This document shows positions 26,349 through 38,174 of a stretch of 64,000 bases of DNA, one piece after another (position 1 is the first letter of the stretch; every line of letters begins with the position of its first letter). A model generated the notes under the pieces. That model was not told where the DNA came from, did not search any database, and saw nothing but the letters and a program-made list of their open reading frames with translations. Location of the stretch: the NCBI RefSeq assembly GCF_000002995.4, contig NW_025062478.1, forward strand, positions 9,214,001 to 9,278,000. Direction: 5' to 3'. Source of the stretch: Brugia malayi (Eukaryota > Nematoda > Chromadorea > Rhabditida > Onchocercidae). A program made the translations under genes and the position numbers.

Positions 26349-27147
26349 TGAATTTTGTCGTATAAAAGTAGCCGTAGTGTTGAAAATAAATTCGTCAACA
26401 GCCGCTACCTCCAAAATACCGTATAATAGCAGCAACCATAACCGGAATCGAAATTCTAGTTTCTCTTCAAATTTGTTGTATTAAAACAATTCCATGTATC
26501 TCTAATGCGCTACTATAATGTTGTTATATTGCAGAGAATCACCAATGTCTCATTAACTAAGATCCTAAGTACTCTATTACACAATATTTATAAGGTTTAA
26601 CTAACAATAACGATTAATTATAACGAAGCATTGTAAATTCAGTTTTAAGCAATATTTCTCGTCATGCAGAGCTAAATCACAAATATGAACTAAAATATTG
26701 GTAGACTATCAAACGAAGAAAAATCAATGCTAAATTTTTCTCAACATGGAAGACTTGCCAACAAATATTTCAACATACATTCACACCCGCGCCGCTTGTT
26801 TTTACCATACCATTCAGAATGAATTCACTTCGATGAAATGTTTTTCCTCTCTTACATAGCATTTCATCATAAAATCCATTACGCATAATTTATGCAAAAT
26901 CCAAAATCAAAACAAATTATCCTACGATCAAATATGCAAATTACATAAGTTGATATGTATTTAAGCTAATATAATAAGAGACACTGAAAGCAACCATTAA
27001 CTCATAAGTATTTCGTCCAAAGTAATTCGAAAAGCAAAAGATGAGAGGAAATGATAGCATGATCTACTATCAGTAAGTTAAGAAAGTGATTATTCACTTC
27101 TACGGAATATCTTCTAAGAATAGAGATATTCCCGCTAACCATGATGA

Positions 27148-28050
27148 ATGCAATGGGAATGTATGAAGATAGCTCGAGCAAAAACATATTATGAAGGGAC
27201 CAGTAATTTCACAGTAGCCTTTGCAGATGACATGAACTCATTATCATCTATCGAGTCCTCTAGCGACCAGCAATTTATGAGTTCCCTGAATAAGACCGTT
27301 CTTAAGAAAAGTCTGAGGGCATGGGAAGAAGATCGGGTAGGTGCTTGTTGAATGGAAGAGGAGAGGAGAAGGGAGGGCAGGGCAGGGAAGGAAAGGGTAA
27401 GGCAGTAGAACTGAAAATGTCGGGTAAAATATTGTGAGAGAGATGAGGTGGGAATAAAGCACTAATTGAGAGAGCGTTGATGAGCGATAAGAATTGCAAA
27501 ATCTTATGCTTAGAAAGAGTTTAGTTCACAATTCAATAATAACAAGTGACAGTTGTAATAAGCATAACAGTATCTGAGCAGTATTTCTCGTTCGACTTTG
27601 ATGATTTTCCTCTTATATGTTGATAACACGGAAAAGCTACCATTTGAAATTCAATTAAACTGTAACCAAAAATATGATTGATGCTAGAAACATGATAAAC
27701 TGACATTTAGTGATGAAGAAAAACTAAATGAATTAATTAATTAGCCTTATAGAGATAACTGATGAATAATGAAAATATGTTCCAATTTCCCCTTATTCGA
27801 TTTTGGATTTAAGATTTTTCCTTTAAAAATCTACTACTACTCATATAATCTACCATAATATTAAAATAACGAAATTTATACTTCCTTCTCTATATGTAAC
27901 TACGTATTATCGCATTTGCAGATAGACATGGATGCATTCTTTCGAGTTACTATAGACAATCATTCTGCTGTGTCAGTCATATATGAACTAGAACCTAACA
28001 TATATCACAATCTCATCATATCTGAGTACTTTTCTCTTAGTTTCCTCTAG
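27148..28050 (+). CDS. Possible two-exon gene of unknown function
   Basis: An open frame at 27148-27336 ends at a good donor (gtaggt) in phase 0. A frame at 27922-28050 begins after a strong acceptor (gcatttgcag), also in phase 0, and ends in a stop. Together they give about 104 residues: a Ser-rich acidic part (MNSLSSIESSSDQQFMSSLNK) and a second part with FFRVTIDNHSAVSVIYELEPN. I recognise no family, signal peptide or membrane segment. The intron carries a G-triplet run just after the donor. This could be a small lineage-specific gene or a chance pairing. Confidence 0.25.
27369..27385 (+). other. G-quadruplex-type motif
   Basis: Four GGG runs are separated by loops of 1, 2 and 2 bases, with a fifth GGG at 27393-27395. 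They sit inside a purine-only tract from about 27352 to 27405. Such a motif is rare in DNA this AT-rich. Confidence 0.7.
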
Positions 28051-28182
28051 TTTTCAATATCTAAATTAAGTTTTATTCTAAAATTTTGAAATTTGGGAAG
28101 TTTGAAAAGAAAAATTTGAGACAACGAAATCGCTACTTGCAATTAGGAAGATGCCGAAGTGGAATGGCCGAAACCGCACTTA

Positions 28183-28236
28183 TGTGCGTGTGTGTGTGTG
28201 TGTGTGTATGATCTGTGTGTGTGTGATTTGTGTGTG
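28183..28236. repeat. (TG)n microsatellite
   Basis: Interrupted TG dinucleotide tract in intergenic DNA. Confidence 0.9.
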
Positions 28237-30048
28237 AGTGACGTAATGCCGTTGTACCACGTGGGATGACGAAATGGAAAGAGAGAGGAAGTGCTCTGAT
28301 GTTGTAATCTCTTTCCTTTCGAACCTGGGTGTCCTTTTTTCTTCTCGGGCAAATTATTCTTATCTCTTTGGTATAAACTCGTCATTTAATTTCTAATCCA
28401 AATGCAATGAAATTGATGTGTTGACATATAGTTGTGATAAAATATATTCTTGTATATATCTTTTGGTTTTGATTTTCATTTGTCATTTCCTCACGATTTG
28501 CTTTCAAATGTTATTTCGCTGCATTTTGAAACAAAGATTTTAGCTTTAACTGCAGTAGAAGATCATTTCAGCTTTTGTTTTCAGTGGTATGAGTGCTAAG
28601 GTAGTTCATCTGGTAGAATGTCCATTATTAAAAGTAATGGTTGACAGATTTCATAGTACCTTTCTTCTCCGAACGTTTTTGTGGTATCCATCTGGGTAGC
28701 AACTGGTGACTTTTTTTTGCAGTGTTCCGTTCATATGCAATGCACATAATTCACCTTTTTGTCTATTAAATTTAAACTGTTTCTAATTCATCTTTTTGTG
28801 ATATTTTTTGCCGTGGTGTAATGTCAGTAAAGGTGAAATAAATGTTAATTTTGGTAGTGATAACACTGAAAGGGAAATAAAGTTAATGGCCGAATTTGGT
28901 TACTGGTAATATTCTCAAAGGATTTAGGTTCAAGATGCGAGGTCAGTCTTATCCCGTGCAGAACTGGCAATTAATATCACAAAGTTTTGATTACAGTAAT
29001 AGCTTTTAAGTAGTGATTTTGAGTGACCATAGTTCTTTATCTTTTCTGGCTTTTTTTAACATTGGCAATTAAAACGAAATGAAAATAGTCAATCTTTTTA
29101 GTATTTTTTTTGCTGGTTGCTAGATGCTTTTGCTTATTTTCTACCAGACTTTAATTGATTATCGGAGTGTGAGATTCCAAAAACTCCACATGTAACTCTA
29201 AGAGATTATTGGTGTTCAGCATTTCTTGGCCTTTCTAAATAAAAGAAACTCGACTCTTTCTAATTTCTTATACTATCGCATAAATATTCGATAGCTTTCA
29301 CATTTAAATGTAAAAAGTAGTTATTATTTCGTTACTTTAATACTGCGTCGATCTATATCGTAAATAGAGTGGTGCAGGGCAAAAGTTTCATCAAGTTTAA
29401 TATATTCAAGAAATATTGAATAATCACTGCAACAGCCATTCTCCTGCAAAATTTCAATCCATATTATGCCAAGGACTGAACAAATGAATACATATTTACA
29501 CAGATTCTCTAACAAAGAGAAAAAAATTCAGCAGACTTTAATTCAACCTGAATTTGGAAAAAGGATCTTTAATTGAAAGTAATAAAAGTTGAAAATAGAA
29601 ATACTGACCTACTTCGTAAAAAAAGTGGTTAGAATGTCACGATGATAAATCAGAGGGTAAATGGGTGAAAGAGTGGTAACATTTTGCTAACTATTCGATT
29701 ATAAGATAGTAAGAATTGGTTAACCTCTTTGATACAAAGTGAGTATATTGTATACCGTATACTAAACTCATATTGGTGGACAAATAGCTATTATTCATGT
29801 TATTTCATGCATCCGTGTGGTGCGTGCGTCTTCGACAAATTACCATAATATCATAAGAATCACGGGTAGGTAACAACAAAGTACCACCCAGTTTAATAAT
29901 TCCACTTCTTCTGTTCATATTCGCTTGACTATTTTTAAGTCCATTTTTGACAAGCCACTTAATCATCACTATAACTCTAAACTTTTTAGTTTAGTAATAA
30001 CATCCAGCTTTCAATGTTTCAGTTTAATAAAAGGAACTTAGAAAGAAA

Positions 30049-30109
30049 TTGAATCACATCAGTTCGAGTTATAGAAAAAATTGAATTGAATCACATCAGT
30101 TCGAGTTAT
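30049..30109 (+). repeat. 24-base exact direct repeat
   Basis: Positions 30049-30072 and 30086-30109 are identical and separated by 13 bases. This looks like a recent local duplication in intergenic DNA. Confidence 0.9.
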
Positions 30110-31388
30110 TCAATTCTTCAACCTTTAAGTTTGCTTTATTCATAGGCAAGCATATCACAAACTTATTAGACTGAGGTCTTATGCCCCATGTTATCATTTT
30201 TCAAATAATGCTTGAATGCTACTAATGTTCATCAAATTTGAGCAATCAAAAATAAAGACGTCTAGCGAGAAGAATAAGTATTGTATCTTCCTAGTTGATG
30301 CACGAAGTGCTAAAGCATTTCACTGATATTAAATATTGCTATTTCACTTATATTATTTATGGCAATTTAATTTAAAATCCATTTCAAATACAACTTTATT
30401 AAAAGTATCTAATGATTACTTATGCAATTTATACACATACATATGTACACTTTTCAATGAACCATTGTGCAATTAAGGTATGAGGTATGATTTGTAATGT
30501 ATAAACTAAAGGACAGAACAGAACGATAAGCATTTCGTAGTGGACTAATTCTCAGTCATTGAAAAGTACTTCAATCGAATAATTTTGAAATTTTGTCTAA
30601 TGCTGTATTTCTGCTTTGACATTCGGATGGGACTTGCATTACGGAAAATATTAATTTACTGGTATGAAAATCTGGCAATAGGAGTAGCCAGATTATTTCA
30701 TAGATACAGTGGCTTTAGTTGTCCAGATTGCAAAAAATAAATTGAAAAAATTTCAACAGTTTCATGAACACTATTTTGTTTAATCAATTTTATAATTTTT
30801 AACCATTGAATTTACATCTTAACTAGAGATGAATTTTGTGTCCGAAAGTTTGTGTCTAAAAAGTTACTTTAGTGAAATAAATCATTGAAGAGAAAAAAGT
30901 TTAGTTTGAAAACTAGCATTGAAGACTAGGAATTGAAATACTTTCTCTACTAGTCATCTTGCAAACATTAAGACTTAAAATTATTTAACAATATGAGTTG
31001 CCTCCTGCTCTCAATCAAAAAAGCTATCCAAGATATAATGGTTGACAAAGTGACAAAAAGTTACTAAATAAAATAATATATATGATAATAACCTGTAAAT
31101 GATACCATAAGATCATTAACTGAGAATTCATAATAACTCATATATCTCAATAAATAAATTATCAATGATTAATTTACGAATCGTAGCACAAATGATTCTT
31201 CAATTACTATAACTAGGAATAAAATAAATTCAGTATACGGAACTTATTTTATCCTAACTTATCCATCCATAAATTCAAAAATTCCCACATTATCTTGAAA
31301 AGAGTCCGAAGCACTATTTCAGTGCAGCATGAGGAAAAGCAATAGCTCCAGTAATTGTCAGTATATTCCCAAAATTTACATCAATAAT

Positions 31389-34300
31389 TTACATAATTAG
31401 CTGCACATCCAAATTATCTGTCAACTGCATGTATTCATCGGTCCGTGTTCGTTTTTGTATACTTTCATAGCTGTCCTCATCATCAAAATGTCCTTGTAAA
31501 AGTTTTGCTATTGTTGGCATTTTACAATTATATGCTCTCAAAGAAGTATCAAATGGCAGTGTAGGTGATAACTGATCGCTAATACATTCAACATTTTCTG
31601 GTAATTTTATCATTGTTGAAGAATGAATTGATTGCATTTTGCTATGTTCCATTTCCTCGAAAAACTTATCCAAATCACCGCTAAGATCAGGTAATGGTCC
31701 TTTGATATTTCGCTCCAAGCATAGTTCCGGTAAAGCTTCCAGTTCACTGCTTTCATCATCATTCCCTGAAAAATTATAAACACTACTGCCATATTGCCAG
31801 AATGCACTCAAACATCGGACATTTTTTTTTTTGAATCACACTTTCAGCTTTTCTGATACCAATTCAATCTGATAAATCTAATTCATAAATTTTTTTAAAA
31901 ATATCATAAGACTGTCAAAATGCATGGGCAAAAATTTGAGGGTCATTTTCTTAAGTGTTTCTCATATTTTAGGTTAGCAATACCAAAGATCAGAAAAAAC
32001 GGTGCAAATTTCATGGCTTCTAAAAATTAAGCATAAGAATAACAAACCAAAATCTAAATCAGTAATCTTTGATTCATTCGTATTTAAATCTTTGAAATTT
32101 CCACTCTGAAATGATAGTATCATAGGAATTTGTTGGCTTGTTTCTTTTTCTAGACAGAATCGATGAATCCAAACAAAACTATTTGACAGATTATGGGATG
32201 ATGACACATTAAGTGTAAAATTTTGTCTTGTACAATTGGTTAATGCCTAAATTCTTAAAGTAAATAAAGTTTTTTTTTTCAAGTGATTTTATAGTTTGCC
32301 AGCATTTTTAATTGCAGGAAATTTTTTTGATAAACTTTTAGATTATTTTCAATCGTTTAATCAATAGAAGTGAAAACGAGAAGAAATAACTAACAAAGTG
32401 ATTAAATTCTCTGCTATCACCAGATAATGACTCCTTTTTAATGGCCAATAATGAGGAAAGTATCGGTGAAGCATATTGCTTCGACATTTGCTCTTCTACG
32501 ACATCGCTATCTTCATGGCTATCCATAACATGATCAAAAGATGCTACCATTAATTCATTTCGAATTCCGTAAATCCACAAATTGCCTTGCAATGAGAGCG
32601 CTTCCACTTCACTAAAAAAACGTTTAACATTCTAATCGAAAAAATCGAATTGAATTAATTCACTGAAACTAAGTAATCTCTAAAATTCGAAGTTAAATCA
32701 GTAATACATAACTGATCACAATGTACTATTATAATATCATTAACATTAAAATAGTACATTAAAATTATCATTAAAATGAAGGGCTATAAAAATTAAATTT
32801 TATATACATAACTGCAACTGCTCAGATATAACTTTTGTTGCACAATGTAAAGAAAGTCAATTTATGGCACAGTTTCACAAAAGTAAATAACACGTCAGGA
32901 TTATTCGGCATTACTTATCTTCTATGACAACAAGTACAATTTCCTTACTTTAAAACCTGATATGTGATATAAATCAAATGTCGCATTCGTTTTCCATGTG
33001 CTGTTTCATACCATAAATTATTTTTTACAGTAAACACAGTATGTAACCAAAGCCATGAACAATTCTTCATTTGTAAGCGCAGTAAGCACATTACCGCACC
33101 ATCTTTACGTTGACTTACTCAAATATATAGATTTTTAATTTGTAACATTGTTATACTTAAAAGTCAAATTTAGTTTTCAAATTTTTAAAAATAAAAGTCT
33201 TGAAAGTTTTAGTATGAAAAAACGTAAGAATTGAAATTATGCTTACAGATGCGATGTTTATAAGCAACTTCAAATAAATGATCGGGATGCAAAAACTGAT
33301 ACCACGATTTATCAATTACTTCTTCATTTTTGTAACCCAAATAATGTGCAGTCCTAAACTATCGTATTATTAATTATCATATTTAAAATCTCGAAATCTA
33401 ATAAACTTTTGTAAGGAACGTTCTAGTTAAATTAGCTTGATATTTCCACTCAGTGAATAGTTGCGCCTAAGAACTCTTAGAAGGAAATGATTTTGAGTAA
33501 ACCAGAAAATTTTGATGCTTATAGGTCAATAAAGCGAAATTTTTGAAGTCAAAATGTTGACAAATTTGGAACATACATATGGTCAACATGCACAAATTTT
33601 AAATCCATTGAATGTATAGTGCAGAAGATTGACGTATTTCCGGCAGATAGTGTCTCGACGTTTTCCGGATTGATAAGCATTTCACAGTATGCGGCAAACA
33701 ATGGCTGAATATGGGATAAGGGTGCTGATAATGACTGATGTGTGGTGTAATAGTCACTGGTATGCAGATAACGACCTTCCATCAGTGTGTACTATAAGAG
33801 TAATTCAACTTCTGTTGTTGCTAATTTTCTTGAATTTAAATTTGAACTCAAGTTTGTGCTTAAACAGAAAACTGAATTTAACTGTTTTAGTTTATTTTGA
33901 AGTATAGGTTGGTTCCAAATTAAAGCAAAAATTAAGTATTATATATTTATTTATATATTTAGAATTTAATACTTTTTCTATTAATGAAATTTTTATTAAC
34001 AAAAAATTAAATATCAATGAAGTTTATATTCGAATATTAAAATCTAATATTTTTTTTTGTCAGCGTACAACTAGTAAATTTAAGATACCTTGTGGTATTG
34101 AAGTTGTCTTTTTGTTGTACGCGACAAATTCATGCGACAAATGAAAACTTTCTCACTGGGAAAAAAATTTTGATCAGAAACTGATGGTGGACCAGACATA
34201 AGTTCCGCTTGTATACGTCCATGATCACGATGATCGATAAGATCATACACCGAATCACCTTGGCACATTATTTCTGCCTTAAATTTAAACATAGACCAAA

Positions 34301-34991
34301 TGATCTCTTTCAATGTTTTCAATGGATTTCAATGGATTGCTTTCATCTCATTTATCATTAATTGGAATTCATCCTTATCAAATTTGAATTGCGCCAATAT
34401 AATCAAAGAAAAATAAAATTTAAGTAAAATTACCACGGAATGACCGAGATAGTCGCTTGCATTATCAGATATGTAAACAATTTTTCCACATTTCGTCATC
34501 ATCAATAAGAAGCCTCGTAAAGCTCGAAAACTTTCCGATTGTTTTAAAGCTGACCTGAACGATGTTTGTATACCCATTCCAATCACTGAAATAAGAAATC
34601 GAAGCTGGATAAAATACAATGATAATTTAATTTTATATTTCAAATTAGCCTAAAGAAAATAACATTCATATGAGGTGAAAAAGAGCAAATTTAAATTAAA
34701 TTCCAGCAACTGTTCGTTTTTTTTTTTTTTAATCCTTAATTCTTTTCAAATATTCAGAGAGATGAAAAGAGGAATCTTACGGGTCATTGGCATAAGCAAT
34801 TTAATACTGTAAGGAAGTGCAAACCATGTGGCAGATAATTTTGTTTCCTGATATAAATGCAGGCAAGTGACATTACTTGCAGTTGAAAGAGTCGTTTTCT
34901 CATCGAATCTGTTAATGGCAGAAGATCACGCAATTTCTGAATTTCCAAATTGATTTGATCCCGGCGATATTTAGATGCACCACGTGTTGAC
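31389..34991 (-). CDS. cky-1: NPAS4-like bHLH-PAS transcription factor, 5' exon not placed
   Basis: Nine exons were placed: 34991-34781, 34585-34434, 34277-34089, 33791-33577, 33353-33247, 33117-32949, 32611-32395, 32246-32048 and 31765-31389, about 610 residues. The first encodes the NPAS4-type basic-HLH: RGASKYRRDQINLEIQKLRD, LLPLTD and then MSLACIYIRK. PAS-A follows (ALRGFLLMMTKCGKIVYISD, GDSVYDLIDHRDHGRI, YTLMEGRYL). PAS-B then runs from LKFVHVD and HYLGYKNEEVIDKSWYQFLH to SWLWLHTVFTV. The acidic C-terminus is typical of an activation domain. The family (C. elegans CKY-1, mammalian NPAS4) dimerises with ARNT/AHA-1-type partners. The initiator exon, ending with two bases of a codon, lies upstream of 34991 but was not found. 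The bHLH exon needs one extra base to link its two halves. Confidence 0.87.
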
Positions 34992-36958
34992 CTGAATGAT
35001 AGTTGTTACTTTCATTCTAGAAAACATAATTTTTTGTAAAATCATACTTTGAAATTTTAGGCCACAATAGTGAAATAAATTATATTAGATATTTTATATT
35101 TTCTGATACATAACTACAATTAGACCACTCATGCAATTAGGAAATAAGTTTTCGATTCAGTGCTGGTCTAAAGTTATCTTGGACTAATTTAAGACAATTA
35201 AATTGTAGTATGGAACGAATTTCAGAGAAGCATTAATTTTATTTTCTATTCGGCAGCTCTTTGTCCATGCAGCATGTGTGTCGAGTTAATTTGTTACTTA
35301 ATAATTTGTTTACTGTTTATTTTGGTCATATATCACATCATCTGCTATCTAATCCATATTTATTGAATTATACTTTATGCATCGTACAGAACTTTTATGA
35401 GCATTTGATGCTGTTCGCTCACTATTTTTTCTTTTTTTTAAATTAAATTTTGTAATTTGGTTATACCGTGAAAAGATCATCAGCAAATTATATATGCGCT
35501 TATGTCACAAATATGGAGCATCTATTAAAGGTGATGTTTGCTTTGTTGTAAGTAGGAGGTGCAAATGTTAAAATGTGATCAGTTTTCGGTATGACAAAAT
35601 TATTTCGAACTATAGTATGAAAAAGTAAACAAAATTACCTGATGATATATTACTTGTCATTTACTCTTCCAATCAAATAAACAAATATTACTGAATGGGA
35701 AATGTACGCGGAAATACTTCAGCACCAACAAAACTTGTTATTAATGAGTTAATTGAGTGTGAAACTTATGAACTGTTGGTAAATAACTCGTTGTCATCAT
35801 TCGATCCTAATGATACTTATCATTTGGGATGAAGTAAGATAATTCAAAACCTCGTAATAGTAATAGTGATAATTTAAAATAATTTCATCAATTTCCATTG
35901 TAATAGTTAACTTCAAAAACTTCAAACCTTTGTTTTGATTATATAAAAGAAGAATAAATGAATAAATGATTGTTCAAGAAGTGAACACAAAAAGAAAGAA
36001 ATTCTCATTGAATGATTTAATAGTAAGAACGTAGAAAGAAAGAAGTCAAAAAGGAGAGAATCAGTTAAAGTTGAAAGTTATAATGAAATTTTTCTTGAAC
36101 AAACGGACATAACTGATAGCTATAAATTACGTTCAGTGACGAATAAAGTTAAAACAGCCGGAGATTTGTTTCATTTTTATTTTTACAGTAATGAATTTGT
36201 CTGGACTAAAATAGTGTAATGAAGTTTTGATTGATTTATAATTTAAAACTACTATCCTGCGACTTATTGGTAACTGAAAATTTTTTATAAAGTTAATGAT
36301 AGTATTGCATTGTATAGTCACAGTAATTCACTGTCATCAGTCTATTCTGGTATAATATCTATTTACTGATCTGATATTTCAGTTTGAACTCTCAAATGTA
36401 AGATCACTGATAGCTGAGCGTTTCTTTAGGATTTTGTGCTTTGTAATGCTATCCTTACATATTCTTTTTATAAATTTACAACAGCGATCGCAAATGTATT
36501 AATTCAGTGATAGTAGCATGCTAATCTTTCATTTTGCTTTTTTTTTCGGATCATATTTTTGCTTTCCAAATTATGCATAGAAAGACTATGAGAATTTTGA
36601 ATGTTAATTGCTGAAGTCATAAACTTATTGTGTTTAACAATTTCATAAAAACTTCATTCCAATTAAAATTATCAACTTTCATGAAAAAAAAGACATTGGG
36701 CTAACCTGTTATTGTTTGATGATTGCCGCTGTATTTGGTTCATGTGAAGAAATTATATTACGATAATGATACGTAATACGAAATGAACTTACAATTTGAA
36801 TAAAAAACACAAAATACGAGCCGATTGTCAACTGCTCCTCAAGTTTCAATGTGGACGTTTTGTTACGGTGACCCGCCCGACCTGATCACCTCATCAAACT
36901 CTGATCTGTCAACTCAATTTGTTCACTACTTCCTTCTCTTCTCTTTTCAATCGAGATA

Positions 36959-36966
36959 TGACGTCA
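36959..36966. promoter_or_regulatory. Perfect CRE palindrome TGACGTCA
   Basis: An exact 8-base CREB/ATF consensus lies about 2 kb upstream of the first placed bHLH-PAS exon and about 1.2 kb upstream of MTIF2. A nearby stretch on the minus strand (36869-36883) reads AGGTCG, three bases, GGGTCA, a DR3-like arrangement. Binding is inference. Confidence 0.55.
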
Positions 36967-37182
36967 TAATGGTCAGTATAATAAACACGGGAGTTAGTTT
37001 ATTGAGGAAGAGGAACTGTCCAATGGTCGTTACGACTTACGTGTCTGTCTATTAATCCCAATCATATCCTTCTTGTTGTGTAACTATATACAAACACTTT
37101 TCTATACAAACCATATCCTCTTTATATTTCTGTTTTCCAAAGTAAACTAAGACCACAGGAAATTTACCAATAAAACCGGTTA

Positions 37183-37208
37183 CATATATATATATATATA
37201 TTTATATA
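37183..37208. repeat. (TA)n microsatellite
   Basis: Short TA dinucleotide tract in the divergent promoter region. Confidence 0.85.
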
Positions 37209-38100
37209 CGAAATTTCGATAAGTAAACAAAAATTTGCAAAAGTACGGCGGACTTAACTAAACTAAACTAATTCTCGAAACTAACCAATCAACTACTTCT
37301 CATAGATTCTGGTATGTCCAATATTAGGGGAACGAACTTCGAAAAAAAAAAATCCGGAAATTTTCGGTTTTTTTTTTTGTAGCTGAATTTCCACGATTTA
37401 TCATTTTGTACTTCATGAAAAAAACTCGAGAGCATAATTTATTGAAAAATATGCTGCAAAACATGTATTTAATCTTTCACAATAAATCTTCTAAATATAG
37501 ATTTCCCGGGGAAAAATTCAACTTGAATATTTCGGGAGTTACTTGAAGAAAATCGCGACTCGACTACTTTAAAAAAAAGTGAAAATTTTCAAATTTTTTT
37601 CGCAATTCATTTTCCTAATGTTGTAGGATTTTTAGGAATTGTATGATGGTCAGTCTGTATTGTTGATTTTAGCTTTGATGACCAGTATAGGCACTAATCA
37701 ATGACCATTAACGAAATCCACTTGAGGTTATGTAGTTTATCTGATACTAAGTAATTAGTCTAATTAGTTCTAAGTTTTATTGCTGCGCTTAGATCTCAAT
37801 TTTCATAAATATTTCTGTAGTTGTATCATTCCGCTTTCTGTCACCTGAAATGACCGGATCTCTCTAATCTATGAATAATTTATTGAACTCTTCAATCCCA
37901 ACCAGTTTATCTTGAGGTCGTCTACTTTACCGGTGTCCTTCACAATAAATCTCGATTTTCGGCAATTTAACATCGAACCCATTAGTTTGACAGAGGGACA
38001 GGTGTTAGTGTTAGGTATTGCTGCTATATGTTAGATGCCCCCGGTGGCGGGGAAGTTAAGGTATGTCAGGAAGATGTGGCATTTATTTCGGGTAGTTTTG

Positions 38101-38110
38101 TCTTTTGCAG
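38101..38110 (+). promoter_or_regulatory. Candidate trans-splice acceptor upstream of MTIF2
   Basis: A pyrimidine-rich stretch ending tcttttgcag lies 64 bases before the MTIF2 ATG, with no in-frame upstream exon evident. It fits a spliced-leader acceptor. Confidence 0.4.
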
Positions 38111-38174
38111 TGAACAAGAGTGGAAATGAAAACAACAAAAAAGTGAACGACTGATTCCAATTTACTGTTTTGAA

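Larger units (their letters stand above)
26349..31388. other. Large intergenic region
   Basis: Apart from the weak two-exon candidate at 27148-28050 I see no supported gene here. The stretch contains a G-triplet cluster at 27369-27385, a (TG)n tract at 28183-28236 and a 24-base direct repeat at 30049-30109. The left part is the 5' flank of the PP2C gene. Confidence 0.5.
34992..38174. other. Divergent promoter region of the bHLH-PAS and MTIF2 genes
   Basis: The two genes are head to head. This interval should hold the missing first exon of the bHLH-PAS gene and both promoters. It has a (TA)n tract at 37183-37208 and a CRE palindrome at 36959. The GC content rises at about 36820-37060. The open frame on the plus strand at 36825-37055 overlaps that richer patch and resembles no protein I know. 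Confidence 0.5.

Noticed and set aside
27244..27499. Pro/Ser-rich minus-strand frames
   Set aside because: They are translations of the complementary pyrimidine tract opposite the G-rich block.
28560..28720. Short frame MSAKVVHLVECPLLKVMVD...
   Set aside because: Thirty-odd codons, no splice support and no recognisable motif.
36825..37055. Plus-strand 76-codon frame in the divergent promoter
   Set aside because: No family resemblance and no splice partners; it overlaps a GC-richer promoter-like patch.
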